From: Ruegeria sp. A3M17
Lineage (GTDB): Bacteria; Pseudomonadota; Alphaproteobacteria; Rhodobacterales; Rhodobacteraceae
Length of the DNA stretch: 64,000 nucleotides
NCBI RefSeq assembly: GCF_003318255.1
Contig: NZ_QOCF01000031.1
Location: forward strand, 1 to 64,000
Direction: 5' to 3'
Part shown: positions 1 to 9,634 of the stretch, one piece after another
How positions within the stretch are numbered: the stretch's first letter is position 1
Layout: each line of letters starts with the position of its first letter
Made by a program: the position numbers and the translations under genes
Notes under the pieces: generated by a model
The model's input: the letters and a program-made list of their open reading frames with translations, nothing else
Database searches by the model: none
What the model was told of the DNA's origin: nothing

Positions 1-132
1 CAAACTTTTCCTTTGCCATTCCTCAGGCGCCCTTTTGCGATTGGGGGGACCCGTGGTCCCGTGGTTACATCTGCGCGCGCGAGATATTGGGTTCAAAGGA
101 GAAAATCAAGCACATCCTGCGTGAAAAGCTGG

Positions 133-726
133 TTAAGACGCCGGATTTTGCGTGACCTCGACGGATTCCAACGGCTGGATCAGGTCGGGACGCCGGTCAA
201 ACCAGCCGTTGTCCTTGTGTTCCTCGGCCAGCCATTCCTCGACACGATCGGCAACCTTGAGCGCCAATCCGTCCATTTGCTCTTCTCTGGTGCGGGTATG
301 CCCAGATCCCGTAAGAGCGCTTTCACCGGTCGTGTCTTCAAGAACCTGGAACTGTTTGCCTTTGGCCAGAAACTCTTTTTTGCGCACATCGTAAACATTC
401 ACCAGAACGATTGCCGTGCTTTTGGGATTGTAGATCACCGGCACACCCGGAGGAGCCAGCATGAACCCTTCAAGACTGATTCCTATGTCGTATTCCTGGG
501 CACCCTCATACCGGCCAAGCCGAATATTCACGGCGTTCTGAATGGCGTCTTCCCACTCTTTAGGCGTCGCTTCCCGCGACACCGGCCCCTTCCGGGCCTT
601 CTCGGCAAAGGCATAATTCACGCGCAATTTGAATTCGCCCAGCGACTCAGGCTCTTCGTAAACCTGTGTCTGCGTACACGCGCCCATCAGGGCCAGTCCG
701 GTAATCAGGGTCAAAGCTCGCAACAT
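133..726 (-). CDS. Hypothetical lipoprotein
   Basis: This 197-residue protein starts with a lipoprotein signal: a short basic N-terminus, a hydrophobic run, and a lipobox ending LMGAC with the lipidated Cys at residue 17. The mature part is soluble, rich in charged residues, and has no transmembrane segment. I do not recognise a catalytic motif. It follows parC on the same strand after a gap of about 100 bases that holds a strong hairpin, so it is probably transcribed separately. By inference it is an envelope lipoprotein of unknown role. Function is not assignable from the sequence. Confidence 0.8.
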   Translation of the reverse strand: MLRALTLITGLALMGACTQTQVYEEPESLGEFKLRVNYAFAEKARKGPVSREATPKEWEDAIQNAVNIRLGRYEGAQEYDIGISLEGFMLAPPGVPVIYNPKSTAIVLVNVYDVRKKEFLAKGKQFQVLEDTTGESALTGSGHTRTREEQMDGLALKVADRVEEWLAEEHKDNGWFDRRPDLIQPLESVEVTQNPAS

Positions 727-769
727 GTTCTCGTCTCGATATGCCTGTTTTTCTTTGATCTAGCGCAAC

Positions 770-794
770 GATACGGCTTGTGCCAAGCCGTATC
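770..794. other. Perfect 10-bp hairpin between parC and lipoprotein gene
   Basis: GATACGGCTT and AAGCCGTATC form a perfect 10-bp stem around a 5-base loop, 30 bases beyond the parC stop codon. No long T-run follows directly on either strand, so it is not a textbook intrinsic terminator. It may act as an RNA-stabilising or Rho-assisted 3' end for parC. Confidence 0.55.
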
Positions 795-823
795 GGCAGA
801 AATCCACTTGCCAGCGCGCTTAC

Positions 824-3172
824 TCACGAAAATTTATAGTCGCGTGGGAAACCATAAGGCGCTTTTTTCCCAACGCTGGCCCGTTTGGCCAGCCACTGTG
901 ACATGTCCGCCTCGTGCCGCGTTTTGTCACCACCCATGGACCACCTCAACCCCTCTTCCCAGTTGAAGGTCGTGATGTCGGACAGGCCACCATCCAGTTC
1001 CAGTGTCCCCTGTCGGCCGCGCGCCATATTGTACTTTTGCAGGCGTACGCCCTTACCGCGCCCCATTTCGGGCAGCTCTTCCACTGGGAACACCAAGAAC
1101 TTGCCGTTCTGCGACACAACCGCGACGTGGTCGCCCGAAATTGGCTTACAAATCATCGCCGTCTCATCGGCTTTGACGTTCAGCACCTGCTTACCGTTGC
1201 GGGTCTGGGCCAGCACGTCATCTTCGGGCACCATAAACCCGTTGCCCGCGTCTGACGCCACCAACAGCTTGCGCCCTGGTTTGTGGATCAGGATGTCGAT
1301 GATCTGCGCCTCGTTCGGCAAGTCGACCATCAGGCGCAGCGGTTCGCCCATACCGCGTCCGCCCGGCAGATTGGCGGCGCTGAGCGTGTAGAATCGTCCG
1401 TTCGAGGCAAACACCAGCAAGCGGTCAGTCGTCTCGGCGTGGAATATGAAACGCGGGCCGTCGCCGTCCTTGAACTTCAACTCGCGCTTCAGGTCGATGT
1501 GACCCGTCATGGCGCGAATCCAGCCCATCTGAGAGCAGACAATCGTGATCGGTTCTTTGTCGATCATTGCCTCAAGCGGTACTTCTTCAACCTGCCCGGC
1601 TTCGGCAAATTGGGTTCGACGCGCGCCACCTTCATAGTCTTTACCAAAGGTCTTCTTAGTCTCTTTCAATTGCTCGGCGATTTTGGCCCATTGCAGGGCC
1701 GGGTCAGCCAGCAGGTCTTCGAGATTGGCGCGTTCCAGCATCAATGCGTCACGTTCGCGGACCAGTTCCATCTCTTCCAGACGGCGCAAGCTGCGCAGGC
1801 GCATGTTGAGGATCGCATCGACCTGAACCTCAGACAATTCACCCTCGCCCGGCTTGGGCGAGACATAGTCAGCCTCGCTGGTGGCGCGGATATGGTCGAT
1901 GCCCCAATCCTCACGCATCAGCGCGGCCTTGGGATCGTCGTCGTAGCGGATGATGTCGATCACACGATCCAGGTTCAGGAAGGCGACGATAAAGCCCTCC
2001 AAGACCTCCAACCGGTGGTCGATCTTGGCCATACGGTGACGCGAACGGCGCAGCAGTACCTCTTGCCTGTGATCCAGGAAGGCCCGCAGCACTTCCTTCA
2101 TCGAGCAGACCTTGGGCGTCACCCCGTCGATCAGCACGTTCATGTTCAGACTGAATCGCACCTCAAGGTCCGAGCTGCGGTAGAGCATGCCCATCAAAAC
2201 CTCGGGGTCCACGTTCTTGGAGCGCGGTTCGAGGATCAGGCGGATGTCATCGGCAGATTCGTCGCGTATGTCGGCAAGGATCGGGATTTTCTTGGTCTGG
2301 ATCAGTTCCGCGATCTTTTCGATCAGCTTGGATTTCTGAACTTGATAAGGGATCTCGGTGACAATGATCTGCCACTGGCCGCGACCCAGATCTTCGACCT
2401 CGTATTTGCATCGCAGGCGGAACGATCCGCGCCCGGTGCGATAGGCCTGCGCAATGTTCTCAGGTGGCTCGACGATAATGCCACCGGTCGGGAAGTCCGG
2501 ACCCGGCACATAGTTCAGCAACGTGTCATCGCGGGCATCCGGCACCTTGATCAGATGCAGACAGGCATCGCACAGCTCGGCAATATTGTGGGGCGGGATG
2601 TTCGTCGCCATTCCCACCGCGATCCCGCTTGACCCATTGGCCAGCAGGTTCGGAAACTGCGCCGGCAGTACGACCGGCTCGGACAGCGTGCCATCATAGT
2701 TGTCGCGGAAATCGACGGCGTCTTCGTTCAGCCCTTCAAGCAACGCTTCGGCCACGATGGTCATCCGCGCCTCGGTGTAACGTGAGGCCGCCGGGTTATC
2801 ACCGTCGATGTTGCCAAAGTTGCCCTGCCCGTCGACCAGCGGGTAGCGAACGTTGAAATCCTGCGCCAAACGCGCCATCGCGTCGTAGATCGCGGCGTCG
2901 CCATGCGGGTGATAGTTACCCATCACGTCGCCGGAAATCTTCGCGGATTTACGGAACCCGCCCGTTGCGCTGAGTCGAAGCTCGCGCATCGCATAGAGGA
3001 TTCGCCTGTGCACAGGCTTCAGCCCATCGCGCGCATCAGGCAATGCCCGGTGCATGATGGTGGACAGCGCATAGGTCAGATAGCGTTCGCCAATCGCGCG
3101 GCGCAGCGGTTCAGCTATCTCGCCCCCATTGTCGGGGGCCTCCATATTGGGGTCGTCGATCGTATCGTTCAT
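824..3172 (-). CDS. parC: DNA topoisomerase IV subunit A
   Basis: This is the breakage-reunion subunit of topoisomerase IV, which works with ParE to unlink daughter chromosomes. The N-terminal catalytic domain is complete. The [11 protein letters not shown] motif places the active Tyr near residue 132 (counting from the chosen start). The HPHGD helix lies at about residues 88-92. The C-terminal domain carries degenerate beta-pinwheel blades and ends at about 782 residues. The start at MNDTIDD is chosen because the seven upstream in-frame codons are not typical of the family. At the position of the quinolone-sensitivity Ser (E. coli ParC Ser80) this protein has Ala. The gene is divergent from the SH3 protein gene. 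Confidence 0.96.
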   Translation of the reverse strand: MNDTIDDPNMEAPDNGGEIAEPLRRAIGERYLTYALSTIMHRALPDARDGLKPVHRRILYAMRELRLSATGGFRKSAKISGDVMGNYHPHGDAAIYDAMARLAQDFNVRYPLVDGQGNFGNIDGDNPAASRYTEARMTIVAEALLEGLNEDAVDFRDNYDGTLSEPVVLPAQFPNLLANGSSGIAVGMATNIPPHNIAELCDACLHLIKVPDARDDTLLNYVPGPDFPTGGIIVEPPENIAQAYRTGRGSFRLRCKYEVEDLGRGQWQIIVTEIPYQVQKSKLIEKIAELIQTKKIPILADIRDESADDIRLILEPRSKNVDPEVLMGMLYRSSDLEVRFSLNMNVLIDGVTPKVCSMKEVLRAFLDHRQEVLLRRSRHRMAKIDHRLEVLEGFIVAFLNLDRVIDIIRYDDDPKAALMREDWGIDHIRATSEADYVSPKPGEGELSEVQVDAILNMRLRSLRRLEEMELVRERDALMLERANLEDLLADPALQWAKIAEQLKETKKTFGKDYEGGARRTQFAEAGQVEEVPLEAMIDKEPITIVCSQMGWIRAMTGHIDLKRELKFKDGDGPRFIFHAETTDRLLVFASNGRFYTLSAANLPGGRGMGEPLRLMVDLPNEAQIIDILIHKPGRKLLVASDAGNGFMVPEDDVLAQTRNGKQVLNVKADETAMICKPISGDHVAVVSQNGKFLVFPVEELPEMGRGKGVRLQKYNMARGRQGTLELDGGLSDITTFNWEEGLRWSMGGDKTRHEADMSQWLAKRASVGKKAPYGFPRDYKFS

Positions 3173-3374
3173 ATATGATGTGATACGCCGCAAGCGCGCG
3201 CTGGTAAAGCAATCAGCTTAGATTTTGCTGGGGACAAGTCGCGCTTTTTGCAACAGGGGGAGCCAAGTCCCGGAATTCCCCCGGTTTTCGACTCGGACCG
3301 CGAAATATGGTAGGCTGTCTTCATTAGACTGCTGCCGATTTCTTGTACCTAACGATTGACCTGGGGGATGCGCC

Positions 3375-3986
3375 ATGACGCGCCTTATTATTTTGACTTT
3401 CACCGCACTTGGCTGGTGTTTTTACGTTATGAGCGGCGGACCAGATTTCGAGCCGCGCGGCTTGCGGAGCGATCAACCTGTGAGCGTTGCCTCTGAATCC
3501 CAACCTGCGGAGGTAGCACATACCCGGGTAGAAGAACTTGTGACCAGTGTGGCCGTACGGACTCCGACTGTGCGTGCACAACCCCAACCTGAAACCGAAG
3601 AGATCGTGCAGATCGTGGCCGAACCAGCCAGCCTTCAGTCTCTGCACGGCATCTCGGTGTTCGACGATCAGAGCGCAAACATCACGCTTGCTTCGCTGGA
3701 AGACGGCGTAGCGGGATTGCGTCAGACCGATGATGCGCCCCTGCCGGAAACATCAGAGGCCGCGGCGATTCCTGAACCTGAAAAAGACATCCGCGAAATC
3801 TCGGGAACGCGGGTGAACATGCGCGATGGGCCGGGCACCATATACCCAATTGTCGGCAAAGCAGCCATCGGACAAAAGGTCGAAGTGCTGAGCGATTCCG
3901 GAACCGGCTGGCTGCGCCTGCGCGTGTTGCCCGCGCAACAGGTCGGTTGGATTTCCGCCTCACTGGTTCGAAAAATTCAAAACTGA
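3375..3986 (+). CDS. SH3-domain protein with N-terminal signal/anchor
   Basis: The 203-residue product has a hydrophobic N-terminal segment (about residues 4-20), which may be a signal anchor or uncleaved signal. A low-complexity Glu/Pro/Gln-rich linker follows. The last 65 residues form a bacterial SH3 domain with the usual motif TRVNMRDGPGTIYPIVG. Such domains in periplasmic proteins usually bind peptidoglycan or other envelope ligands. The start has a purine-rich ribosome site (GGGGGAT) 8 bases upstream. The gene is transcribed away from parC. Its role is probably in the cell envelope, but the ligand is unknown. Confidence 0.8.
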   Translation: MTRLIILTFTALGWCFYVMSGGPDFEPRGLRSDQPVSVASESQPAEVAHTRVEELVTSVAVRTPTVRAQPQPETEEIVQIVAEPASLQSLHGISVFDDQSANITLASLEDGVAGLRQTDDAPLPETSEAAAIPEPEKDIREISGTRVNMRDGPGTIYPIVGKAAIGQKVEVLSDSGTGWLRLRVLPAQQVGWISASLVRKIQN

Positions 3987-4055
3987 CGCTGCACCGTCAT
4001 TGTCCTGACCCTCACCTCGCAATAGCTTTGGCCTGAATTGAAGGTCAGGAAGATC

Positions 4056-4883
4056 ATGCAGAAAACCATTCTTATCACCGGCTGCTCATCCGGCATCGGT
4101 CTGGACGCGGCACACGGTATGCGTGCACGCGGTTGGCGTGTCTTTGCATCCTGCCGCCAGCAGCGCGATTGCGACCGGCTGCGCGCGCAAGGCTTTGAAA
4201 GCCCACGCATCGACTATACCGACGCCGCAAGTATCGCCTCGGGCCTGACCGAAGTGCTTGAGGCCACCGGAGGTACGCTGGATGCGCTATTCAACAACGG
4301 AGCGCACGGCTTGCCCGGCGCAGTTGAAGATCTGCCGACCGAAGGACTCCGGGTGATATTCGAGGCCAACTTCTTTGGCTGGCATGAACTCACCCGACTG
4401 GTGATTCCGGTCATGCGCGCGCAGGGGCACGGGCGAATCGTTCAGAATTCGTCGGTTCTGGGCCTGGTGGCCTTCCCATGGCGCGGCGCATATGTCGCCA
4501 CAAAGTATGCCATTGAAGGTCTTACCGACACGCTGCGTCTGGAACTAGCCGGAACGAATATCAAGGCCATCCTGATCGAACCCGGCCCAATCACGTCGAA
4601 AATCCGCGAGAATTCGATCCCCTTTTTCGAGCGTTTCATCAACTGGGAGAACTCGGCCCTGCGCGAAAAATACGAGGCTTCACTGTTGAAAAGACTGTAC
4701 GAATCCTCAGGCCCGGATCGTTTCGAATTGCCTGCGTCAGCGGTGACCGACAAGCTGGCACATGCGGTTGAATCAAAAAGGCCGCGCGCACGCTACTATG
4801 TGACCACGCCAACCTATATCGCCGGGTATCTGCGCCGCCTTTTGCCCACCCGCACCATCGACCGCATTCTGTCGGACGTCTGA
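4056..4883 (+). CDS. SDR-family oxidoreductase
   Basis: This is a classical short-chain dehydrogenase/reductase of 275 residues. The cofactor-binding motif TGCSSGIG is at residues 8-15 and the structural NNG motif sits near residue 87. The catalytic Ser and YVATK motif lie in the middle of the protein. The C-terminus is longer than in minimal SDRs. The start is placed at MQKTILITG because a GGAAG ribosome site precedes it and the family normally begins right at the first beta strand. The substrate cannot be read from sequence. The gene stands between the SH3 gene and the cobalamin block, with no clear operon partner. Confidence 0.85.
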   Translation: MQKTILITGCSSGIGLDAAHGMRARGWRVFASCRQQRDCDRLRAQGFESPRIDYTDAASIASGLTEVLEATGGTLDALFNNGAHGLPGAVEDLPTEGLRVIFEANFFGWHELTRLVIPVMRAQGHGRIVQNSSVLGLVAFPWRGAYVATKYAIEGLTDTLRLELAGTNIKAILIEPGPITSKIRENSIPFFERFINWENSALREKYEASLLKRLYESSGPDRFELPASAVTDKLAHAVESKRPRARYYVTTPTYIAGYLRRLLPTRTIDRILSDV

Positions 4884-4922
4884 GGCGAAATTACCCGTTC
4901 GCTTTTCATGTACATGAGGCTA

Positions 4923-4964
4923 GATGATAGCCAAACGAAACAAGATGATAGCCAAACGAAACAA
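4923..4964 (+). repeat. 21-bp perfect tandem duplication
   Basis: Two identical 21-base units (beginning GATGATAGCC and ending GAAACAA) lie head to tail at 4923-4943 and 4944-4964, just upstream of the small twin-helix membrane gene. The unit is a multiple of three bases and reads as a repeated heptapeptide in one plus frame, but that frame is not the gene's frame. Confidence 0.9.
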
Positions 4965-4984
4965 GAAACGCGGACGGTGTGCTT

Positions 4985-5188
4985 ATGGACCTTTTGATGG
5001 TCATTTTGCTGTTGGCCATGGCGGCGGTCGTCGTCGTGCTGGCGATCGGCATCTCCAATTTCGGCAAAAGCGGCAAAGCTGCTGCCATGAAAAGCAACAA
5101 AATGATGCGTCTTCGCATCCTGTTCCAATTCATTGCTGTGGTGCTGATCGTGCTCTACGTCTACCTGCGCGGACAAGGAGTTCAATAA
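4985..5188 (+). CDS. Twin transmembrane helix small protein (HIG1-like)
   Basis: This 67-residue protein has two hydrophobic helices, at about residues 2-22 and 43-60, joined by a short Lys/Ser-rich loop. That matches the alphaproteobacterial twin-transmembrane small proteins related to mitochondrial HIG1. In mitochondria HIG1 proteins are linked to cytochrome oxidase; the bacterial role is unclear. ATG 4985 is chosen over the GTG two codons earlier. The stop codon directly abuts the start of the cobalamin adenosyltransferase gene, so the two are very likely co-transcribed. Confidence 0.75.
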   Translation: MDLLMVILLLAMAAVVVVLAIGISNFGKSGKAAAMKSNKMMRLRILFQFIAVVLIVLYVYLRGQGVQ

Positions 5189-5761
5189 ATGGTCGTTCTG
5201 AACAAAATCTACACGCGTACCGGCGATGATGGAAAAACTGCGCTGGGTAACGGCGAACGTGTCGCCAAGTATTCTGGTCGCGTGGCCGCGTATGGGACCG
5301 TTGACGAACTGAACGCTTTTGTTGGCGTTGCCCGGACCGAGGCGGAAGGCGATGTCGATGCCGCGCTGGCGCGCATTCAGAACGACCTATTCGATCTGGG
5401 CGCGGATTTCTGTCGCCCCGACATGGAAAAAGACGCCGAGGCCGATTACCCGCCCCTGCGCATCGTAGCGTCTCAGATTGATCGGCTGGAAGCCGAGATT
5501 GACGTGATGAACGAAACGCTAGAGCCGCTGCGCAGCTTCATCTTGCCCGGCGGGTCGCGTCTGGCAGCGAATCTACATGTCTGCAGAACCGTGTCCCGCC
5601 GCGCCGAACGCCTTGCGGTCGAGCTGACCAACATGGAACCCGTGAATGCAGTCGCGGTGAAATACCTCAACCGCCTGAGCGACTGGTTTTTTGTTGCCGC
5701 CCGCTGCGCCAACGAAAACGGCACTGCGGACGTTTTGTGGGTTCCGGGCGCAAACCGCTGA
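5189..5761 (+). CDS. Cob(I)alamin adenosyltransferase, PduO type
   Basis: The enzyme transfers the adenosyl group of ATP to cob(I)alamin or a corrinoid precursor to make adenosylcobalamin. The N-terminal signature YTRTGDDGKTALGNGERV is the ATP-binding motif of PduO-type enzymes. The downstream VDELNA and the region around residues 120-150 (SFILPGGS, CRTVSRRAER) are also typical. Its 190-residue length is normal. It has a good AAGGAG ribosome site inside the end of the preceding gene. Adenosylcobalamin is required by ethylmalonyl-CoA and methylmalonyl-CoA mutases, which fits the nearby etf, hbd and mcd genes. Confidence 0.93.
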   Translation: MVVLNKIYTRTGDDGKTALGNGERVAKYSGRVAAYGTVDELNAFVGVARTEAEGDVDAALARIQNDLFDLGADFCRPDMEKDAEADYPPLRIVASQIDRLEAEIDVMNETLEPLRSFILPGGSRLAANLHVCRTVSRRAERLAVELTNMEPVNAVAVKYLNRLSDWFFVAARCANENGTADVLWVPGANR

Positions 5762-6025
5762 AGTTGGCGCGGGATCCGGCGAACCCTGCAGCGACCAACA
5801 AAGCAAAACCCCAGCCAAACGGGTGGGGCCCAAAGCTCTGGCACCGGCCACCAAAGCAATAAAATTTCACGCCGTTGCGTCAAAATACATGAAACGCGAC
5901 GTCTCAAGTTCATGACGTGACGATTTTGCCCTGTTGCAGCGTGAACTGAGACGCTATTCAGTCCCCCGAGAGCATTGGTGGAGTCGCTTCGCGGCTTACC
6001 GTTTTTTGTGAGGAGCAAGCGCAAA
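5762..6025 (+). other. 264-bp gap upstream of etfBA, presumed promoter region
   Basis: No convincing open frame, RNA gene or strong hairpin is seen here. The segment must hold the promoter and leader of etfBA. A GAGGAG-type ribosome site is visible at 6010-6015 just before the etfB start. Confidence 0.5.
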
Positions 6026-6784
6026 ATGAAGGTACTCGTGCCTGTCAAACGCGTGATTGACTATAATGTGAAAGTTCGCGTGAAAGCGGACGGTAGCGGT
6101 GTTGATCTCGCCAATGTCAAAATGTCGATGAACCCGTTCGACGAAATCGCTGTGGAAGAAGCGATTCGCCTGAAAGAAGCAGGCAAGGCTGACGAAATCG
6201 TTGCGGTTTCGATTGGCGTCAAGCAATCGCAGGAAACCCTGCGCACCGCACTGGCCATGGGCGCTGACCGCGCCATTCTGGTTGTTGCCGCCGATGACGT
6301 CCATCAAGACATCGAACCGCTGGCCGTTGCCAAGATCCTGGCCAAAGTGGTCGAGGAAGAGCAACCCGGCATCGTTTTGGCTGGTAAGCAAGCGATCGAC
6401 AACGACATGAACGCTACCGGTCAGATGCTGTCGGCCCTGCTGGGTTGGTCGCAAGGCACCTTCGCGTCCGAGCTGGACATCGAGGGCGACAGCGCCAAAA
6501 TCACCCGTGAAGTTGACGGCGGCCTGCAGACCATCAGCGTCAAGATGCCGACCATCGTCACTGTTGACCTGCGCTTGAACGAGCCGCGCTATGCGTCTCT
6601 GCCGAACATCATGAAGGCGAAGAAAAAGCCGCTGGACGAGAAAACCGCCGCCGATTACGGCGTCGACGTCACCCCGCGTCTGGAAGTTGTCAAAACCGAA
6701 GAGCCGCCGGCACGTGCTGCTGGTATCGTCGTCGGCTCGGTTGATGAGCTGGTCGAGAAACTCAAAGAAGCGGGGGCTGTGTAA
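6026..6784 (+). CDS. etfB: Electron transfer flavoprotein subunit beta
   Basis: EtfB pairs with EtfA to carry electrons from acyl-CoA and other flavin dehydrogenases to ETF:quinone oxidoreductase. The 252-residue sequence begins [19 protein letters not shown] and contains the AMGADRAI and [15 protein letters not shown] segments of the AMP/FAD-binding fold, as in other alphaproteobacterial EtfB. The start is set at ATG 6026 because of the GAGGAG site and family length. Its TAA stop overlaps the etfA start by one base, showing translational coupling. The genetic context suggests service to Mcd and beta-oxidation enzymes. Confidence 0.96.
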   Translation: MKVLVPVKRVIDYNVKVRVKADGSGVDLANVKMSMNPFDEIAVEEAIRLKEAGKADEIVAVSIGVKQSQETLRTALAMGADRAILVVAADDVHQDIEPLAVAKILAKVVEEEQPGIVLAGKQAIDNDMNATGQMLSALLGWSQGTFASELDIEGDSAKITREVDGGLQTISVKMPTIVTVDLRLNEPRYASLPNIMKAKKKPLDEKTAADYGVDVTPRLEVVKTEEPPARAAGIVVGSVDELVEKLKEAGAV

Positions 6785-7713
6785 TGGCTGTTCTTCTTCT
6801 CGCAGAAGTCAACAACGGCGAACTGGCGATGGACGCCACCGCCAAAGCTGTCACGGCCGCAAAGGCACTGGGTGACATCACCGTTTTGGCCGCGGGCGGT
6901 TCTGCCGCTGCTGCCGGTGAAGCCGCCGCCAAGATCGACGGTGTGTCCAAGGTACTGGTTGCCGAAGACGCATCGCTGGGCCACCGCCTGGCGGAAGCAA
7001 CCGCAGCGCTGATCGTGGGTCTGGCTGATGGTTATGAGCACATCGTTGCCCCTGCCACCACTGACGCCAAGAACGTGATGCCGCGCGTTGCAGCCCTGCT
7101 GGACGCGATGGTGATCTCGGATGCATCTGGCGTGGTTGACGGCTCGACGTTTGAGCGTCCGATCTATGCGGGCAACGCGATCCAGACCGTAAAATCACAC
7201 GATGCCAAAAAAGTCGTCACCTTCCGTACCGCGTCCTTTGACGCGGCTGGCGAAGGTGGCTCGGCTGCGGTTGAGACCATCTCGGTCGGCGACAACCCAG
7301 GTCTGTCGTCGTGGGTCGAGGACAAGGTTGCCGCGAGCGACCGTCCGGAACTGACCTCGGCTGGCGTTGTTGTCTCGGGCGGCCGTGGTGTCGGCTCGGA
7401 AGAGGACTTCAAACTGATCGAAGGTCTGGCTGACAAGCTGGGCGCCGCTGTTGGCGCATCGCGCGCCGCCGTGGACTCGGGTTATGCCCCGAACGACTGG
7501 CAAGTGGGTCAGACCGGTAAGGTTGTTGCACCCGATCTGTATGTCGCGATCGGCATCTCGGGCGCGATTCAGCACTTGGCTGGTATGAAAGACTCGAAAG
7601 TCATCGTTGCGATCAACAAAGACGAAGAGGCGCCGATCTTCCAGGTTGCGGATTTCGGACTGGTTGCAGATCTGTTCCAGGCCGTGCCTGAACTGACCGA
7701 AAAACTCGGCTAA
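6784..7713 (+). CDS. etfA: Electron transfer flavoprotein subunit alpha
   Basis: The 309-residue FAD-binding subunit has the N-terminal alpha/beta domain and the conserved C-terminal FAD domain. The motifs [35 protein letters not shown] and [15 protein letters not shown] contact FAD in this family. The gene overlaps etfB by one base and is followed at once by a strong intrinsic terminator, so etfB-etfA form a complete bicistronic unit. The product acts in the cytoplasm as the EtfAB heterodimer. Confidence 0.96.
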   Translation: MAVLLLAEVNNGELAMDATAKAVTAAKALGDITVLAAGGSAAAAGEAAAKIDGVSKVLVAEDASLGHRLAEATAALIVGLADGYEHIVAPATTDAKNVMPRVAALLDAMVISDASGVVDGSTFERPIYAGNAIQTVKSHDAKKVVTFRTASFDAAGEGGSAAVETISVGDNPGLSSWVEDKVAASDRPELTSAGVVVSGGRGVGSEEDFKLIEGLADKLGAAVGASRAAVDSGYAPNDWQVGQTGKVVAPDLYVAIGISGAIQHLAGMKDSKVIVAINKDEEAPIFQVADFGLVADLFQAVPELTEKLG

Positions 7714-7747
7714 CCGCTAGCTTAGCTATTTCATCGCGAAATTTGGA

Positions 7748-7775
7748 AAGGCCCGCCAATTGGTGGGCCTTTTTT
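7748..7775 (+). terminator. Rho-independent terminator of etfBA
   Basis: AGGCCCGCCA and TGGTGGGCCT form a G/C-rich stem (one wobble near the loop) followed by six T residues, 35 bases after the etfA stop. The stop codon of the convergent DUF6473 gene lies in the T-tract, so the two transcription units share this spacer. Confidence 0.9.
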
Positions 7776-8595
7776 AATGCAGATTGCGAATGGGCCCCAT
7801 CAAAGCTGCCGCAATTGTCCGATGGGCAGCTGGGCCAATCATGTGCTCTGCCATCGGCTGTTGCAGTGTGCCGAACAACATGTCCTCAATCTCGTCAGAC
7901 TGGCCGCACACATGTGTTTTGACGTCGACGATATCCGCGCAGGGTTTGCCAACGGTTTTGATCATCTGATCCGTTACGCCGACATCAGCGCTGTCAATAT
8001 GATGCGCGCTCTGTTCGCCTCGAAGGACCTGCAGCCGCAAGAGGATCACCGGGGTTTCCAGGCCTTGAAGAAATTTACCGATCTTCCGAACCCAGTTTTG
8101 GCGCAATTCGTCCAGAACAACTTCGATGCGCGCGTCGCGAACCTTTTGCAGGCAGGTCATCAGGTGGCGCACGAAATGAACCTCGGTGAAGTCGATTTCG
8201 GGATAAAGGCTGATCAAATCCTTCGTTGGCGCCAGAAACCGGTCATTGCGCCTGGAATGAACGCGATAAAAAAGGTTGGACTGTCCAAGAAGCCCTGGCA
8301 CCTGCATGACGCACAGATCTGCGCCTCTTAGCAAATCGCACAACCCCCTGTCATCGCTCAGCGCATCGACGCCGCTGAACAGGCATCCAAAGTTCAGAAC
8401 CCGCCTTTCAAGCCCGTCTTCGAGAATAGCTGAGAATGGTCGGTCGACGAATCGCCCAAATGTCTCATCCCCGCCAACGCAAGCTGCGTAAGGTTGATCC
8501 AGAATACGCCGAGCACCGCGAAACCACAGCCGCGATCCGTCATATTGGCATACCTCATGCCCGGGTCCCCCCGAGCCTGTTTGATGATAGCTCAT
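7774..8595 (-). CDS. DUF6473 family protein
   Basis: The product is 273 residues from the chosen start MSYHQTGSGG, which has a GGGTGAG ribosome site. It contains the pattern I associate with this family in Rhodobacterales: an early SRLWFRGARR segment, the GGDETFGRFVDRPFSAILE motif, NFGCLFSGVDA, and NLFYRVHSRRNDRF. The overall layout resembles an alpha/beta-hydrolase or GDSL-like domain, but I see no proven active site. No biochemical function is known to me. It is convergent with etfA and divergent from the 3-hydroxyacyl-CoA dehydrogenase gene. Confidence 0.75.
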   Translation of the reverse strand: MSYHQTGSGGPGHEVCQYDGSRLWFRGARRILDQPYAACVGGDETFGRFVDRPFSAILEDGLERRVLNFGCLFSGVDALSDDRGLCDLLRGADLCVMQVPGLLGQSNLFYRVHSRRNDRFLAPTKDLISLYPEIDFTEVHFVRHLMTCLQKVRDARIEVVLDELRQNWVRKIGKFLQGLETPVILLRLQVLRGEQSAHHIDSADVGVTDQMIKTVGKPCADIVDVKTHVCGQSDEIEDMLFGTLQQPMAEHMIGPAAHRTIAAALMGPIRNLH

Positions 8596-8758
8596 ATCAC
8601 TCACCCATTTTTTCACCCGGTTGCCATCTTGCAACCGCAAGTCTTGAGAAAATCCTAATGTGCGCATTTGAAGCAAAATCGAACGGTCGGATCCCCTTGC
8701 CGCCCGCCCCGATCTGTCGATACTGTCGCCGTATCCCGAGGCACAAAGGCACCTGAAC

Positions 8759-9634
8759 ATGGATGTAAAATCGGTCGGAGTGATTGGCGCAGGTCAGATG
8801 GGCAATGGCATTGCTCATGTTCTGGCGCTGGCAGAGTATGACGTTCTGCTGAACGATGTCTCGCAGGACGCGCTGGACAGCGCCGTGGCGACGATTGAGG
8901 GCAATCTGGCCCGACAGGCATCAAAAGGCAAAATCTCGGACGAACTGATGCAAGCCACGCTGAGCCGGATCAACACGACGTTGGAGCTGCCCCAGTTGGG
9001 TCAGACCGATCTGGTGATCGAAGCTGCAACCGAGCGGGAAGCAATCAAACAGGCGATTTTCGAAGACCTGCAGCCGCATCTTCTGCCCCATACGATTCTG
9101 ACATCCAACACGTCCTCAATCTCGATTACCCGCCTGGCCAGCCGAACGGATCGGCCGGAACGCTTCATGGGGTTCCACTTTATGAACCCGGTGCCCGTGA
9201 TGCAGCTGGTCGAGTTGATCCGGGGGATTGCCACGGATGAAGAGACGTTCAAATCGTGTAAAGCGGTTGTGGACCGGCTTGGAAAAACCGCAGCAAGCGC
9301 GGAAGACTTTCCAGCCTTCATCGTGAACCGCATCCTGATGCCGATGATCAATGAGGCCGTTTACACCCTTTACGAAGGGGTCGGCAGCGTTCAGTCGATT
9401 GACCAATCGATGCGACTGGGTGCAAACCACCCGATGGGACCGCTGGAGCTGGCTGATTTCATTGGGCTGGACACTTGTCTGGCGATCATGAACGTGTTGC
9501 ATGATGGATTGGCAGACACCAAGTACCGGCCCTGCCCACTGTTGACGAAATACGTCGAAGCCGGTTGGTTGGGCCGCAAGACCGAACGCGGGTTTTATGA
9601 CTACAGAGGTGAAACACCGGTCCCAACGCGCTAG
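8759..9634 (+). CDS. 3-hydroxybutyryl-CoA dehydrogenase
   Basis: This NAD(P)-dependent 3-hydroxyacyl-CoA dehydrogenase (291 residues) oxidises 3-hydroxybutyryl-CoA, or runs in reverse in C4 synthesis. The Rossmann motif GVIGAGQMGNGIA is at residues 7-19. The active-site region contains SNTSSISIT and HFMNPVPVMQLVE with the catalytic His. The C-terminal helical domain includes the NHPMGPLELADFIGLD signature. It is the stand-alone short form (HbdA/PaaH type) without an enoyl-CoA hydratase domain. Position next to etfBA suggests a joint role in acyl-CoA metabolism, but it has its own upstream region. Confidence 0.93.
   Translation: MDVKSVGVIGAGQMGNGIAHVLALAEYDVLLNDVSQDALDSAVATIEGNLARQASKGKISDELMQATLSRINTTLELPQLGQTDLVIEAATEREAIKQAIFEDLQPHLLPHTILTSNTSSISITRLASRTDRPERFMGFHFMNPVPVMQLVELIRGIATDEETFKSCKAVVDRLGKTAASAEDFPAFIVNRILMPMINEAVYTLYEGVGSVQSIDQSMRLGANHPMGPLELADFIGLDTCLAIMNVLHDGLADTKYRPCPLLTKYVEAGWLGRKTERGFYDYRGETPVPTR

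Noticed and set aside
60..130. tRNA-like GGTTCAAA near the left edge
   Set aside because: No acceptor stem or anticodon arm can be formed around it.
13..966. Plus-strand open frame at the left edge
   Set aside because: It covers the antisense of a lipoprotein gene and of the parC end; no domain or start signal supports it. The first 132 bases show no gene I can support.
1283..2632. Long open frame on the plus strand inside parC
   Set aside because: It is antisense to a fully conserved topoisomerase gene; its translation shows no known domain and comes from high-GC codon bias.
4923..4964. Possible CRISPR-like repeat
   Set aside because: Only two copies with no spacer between them; no cas genes.
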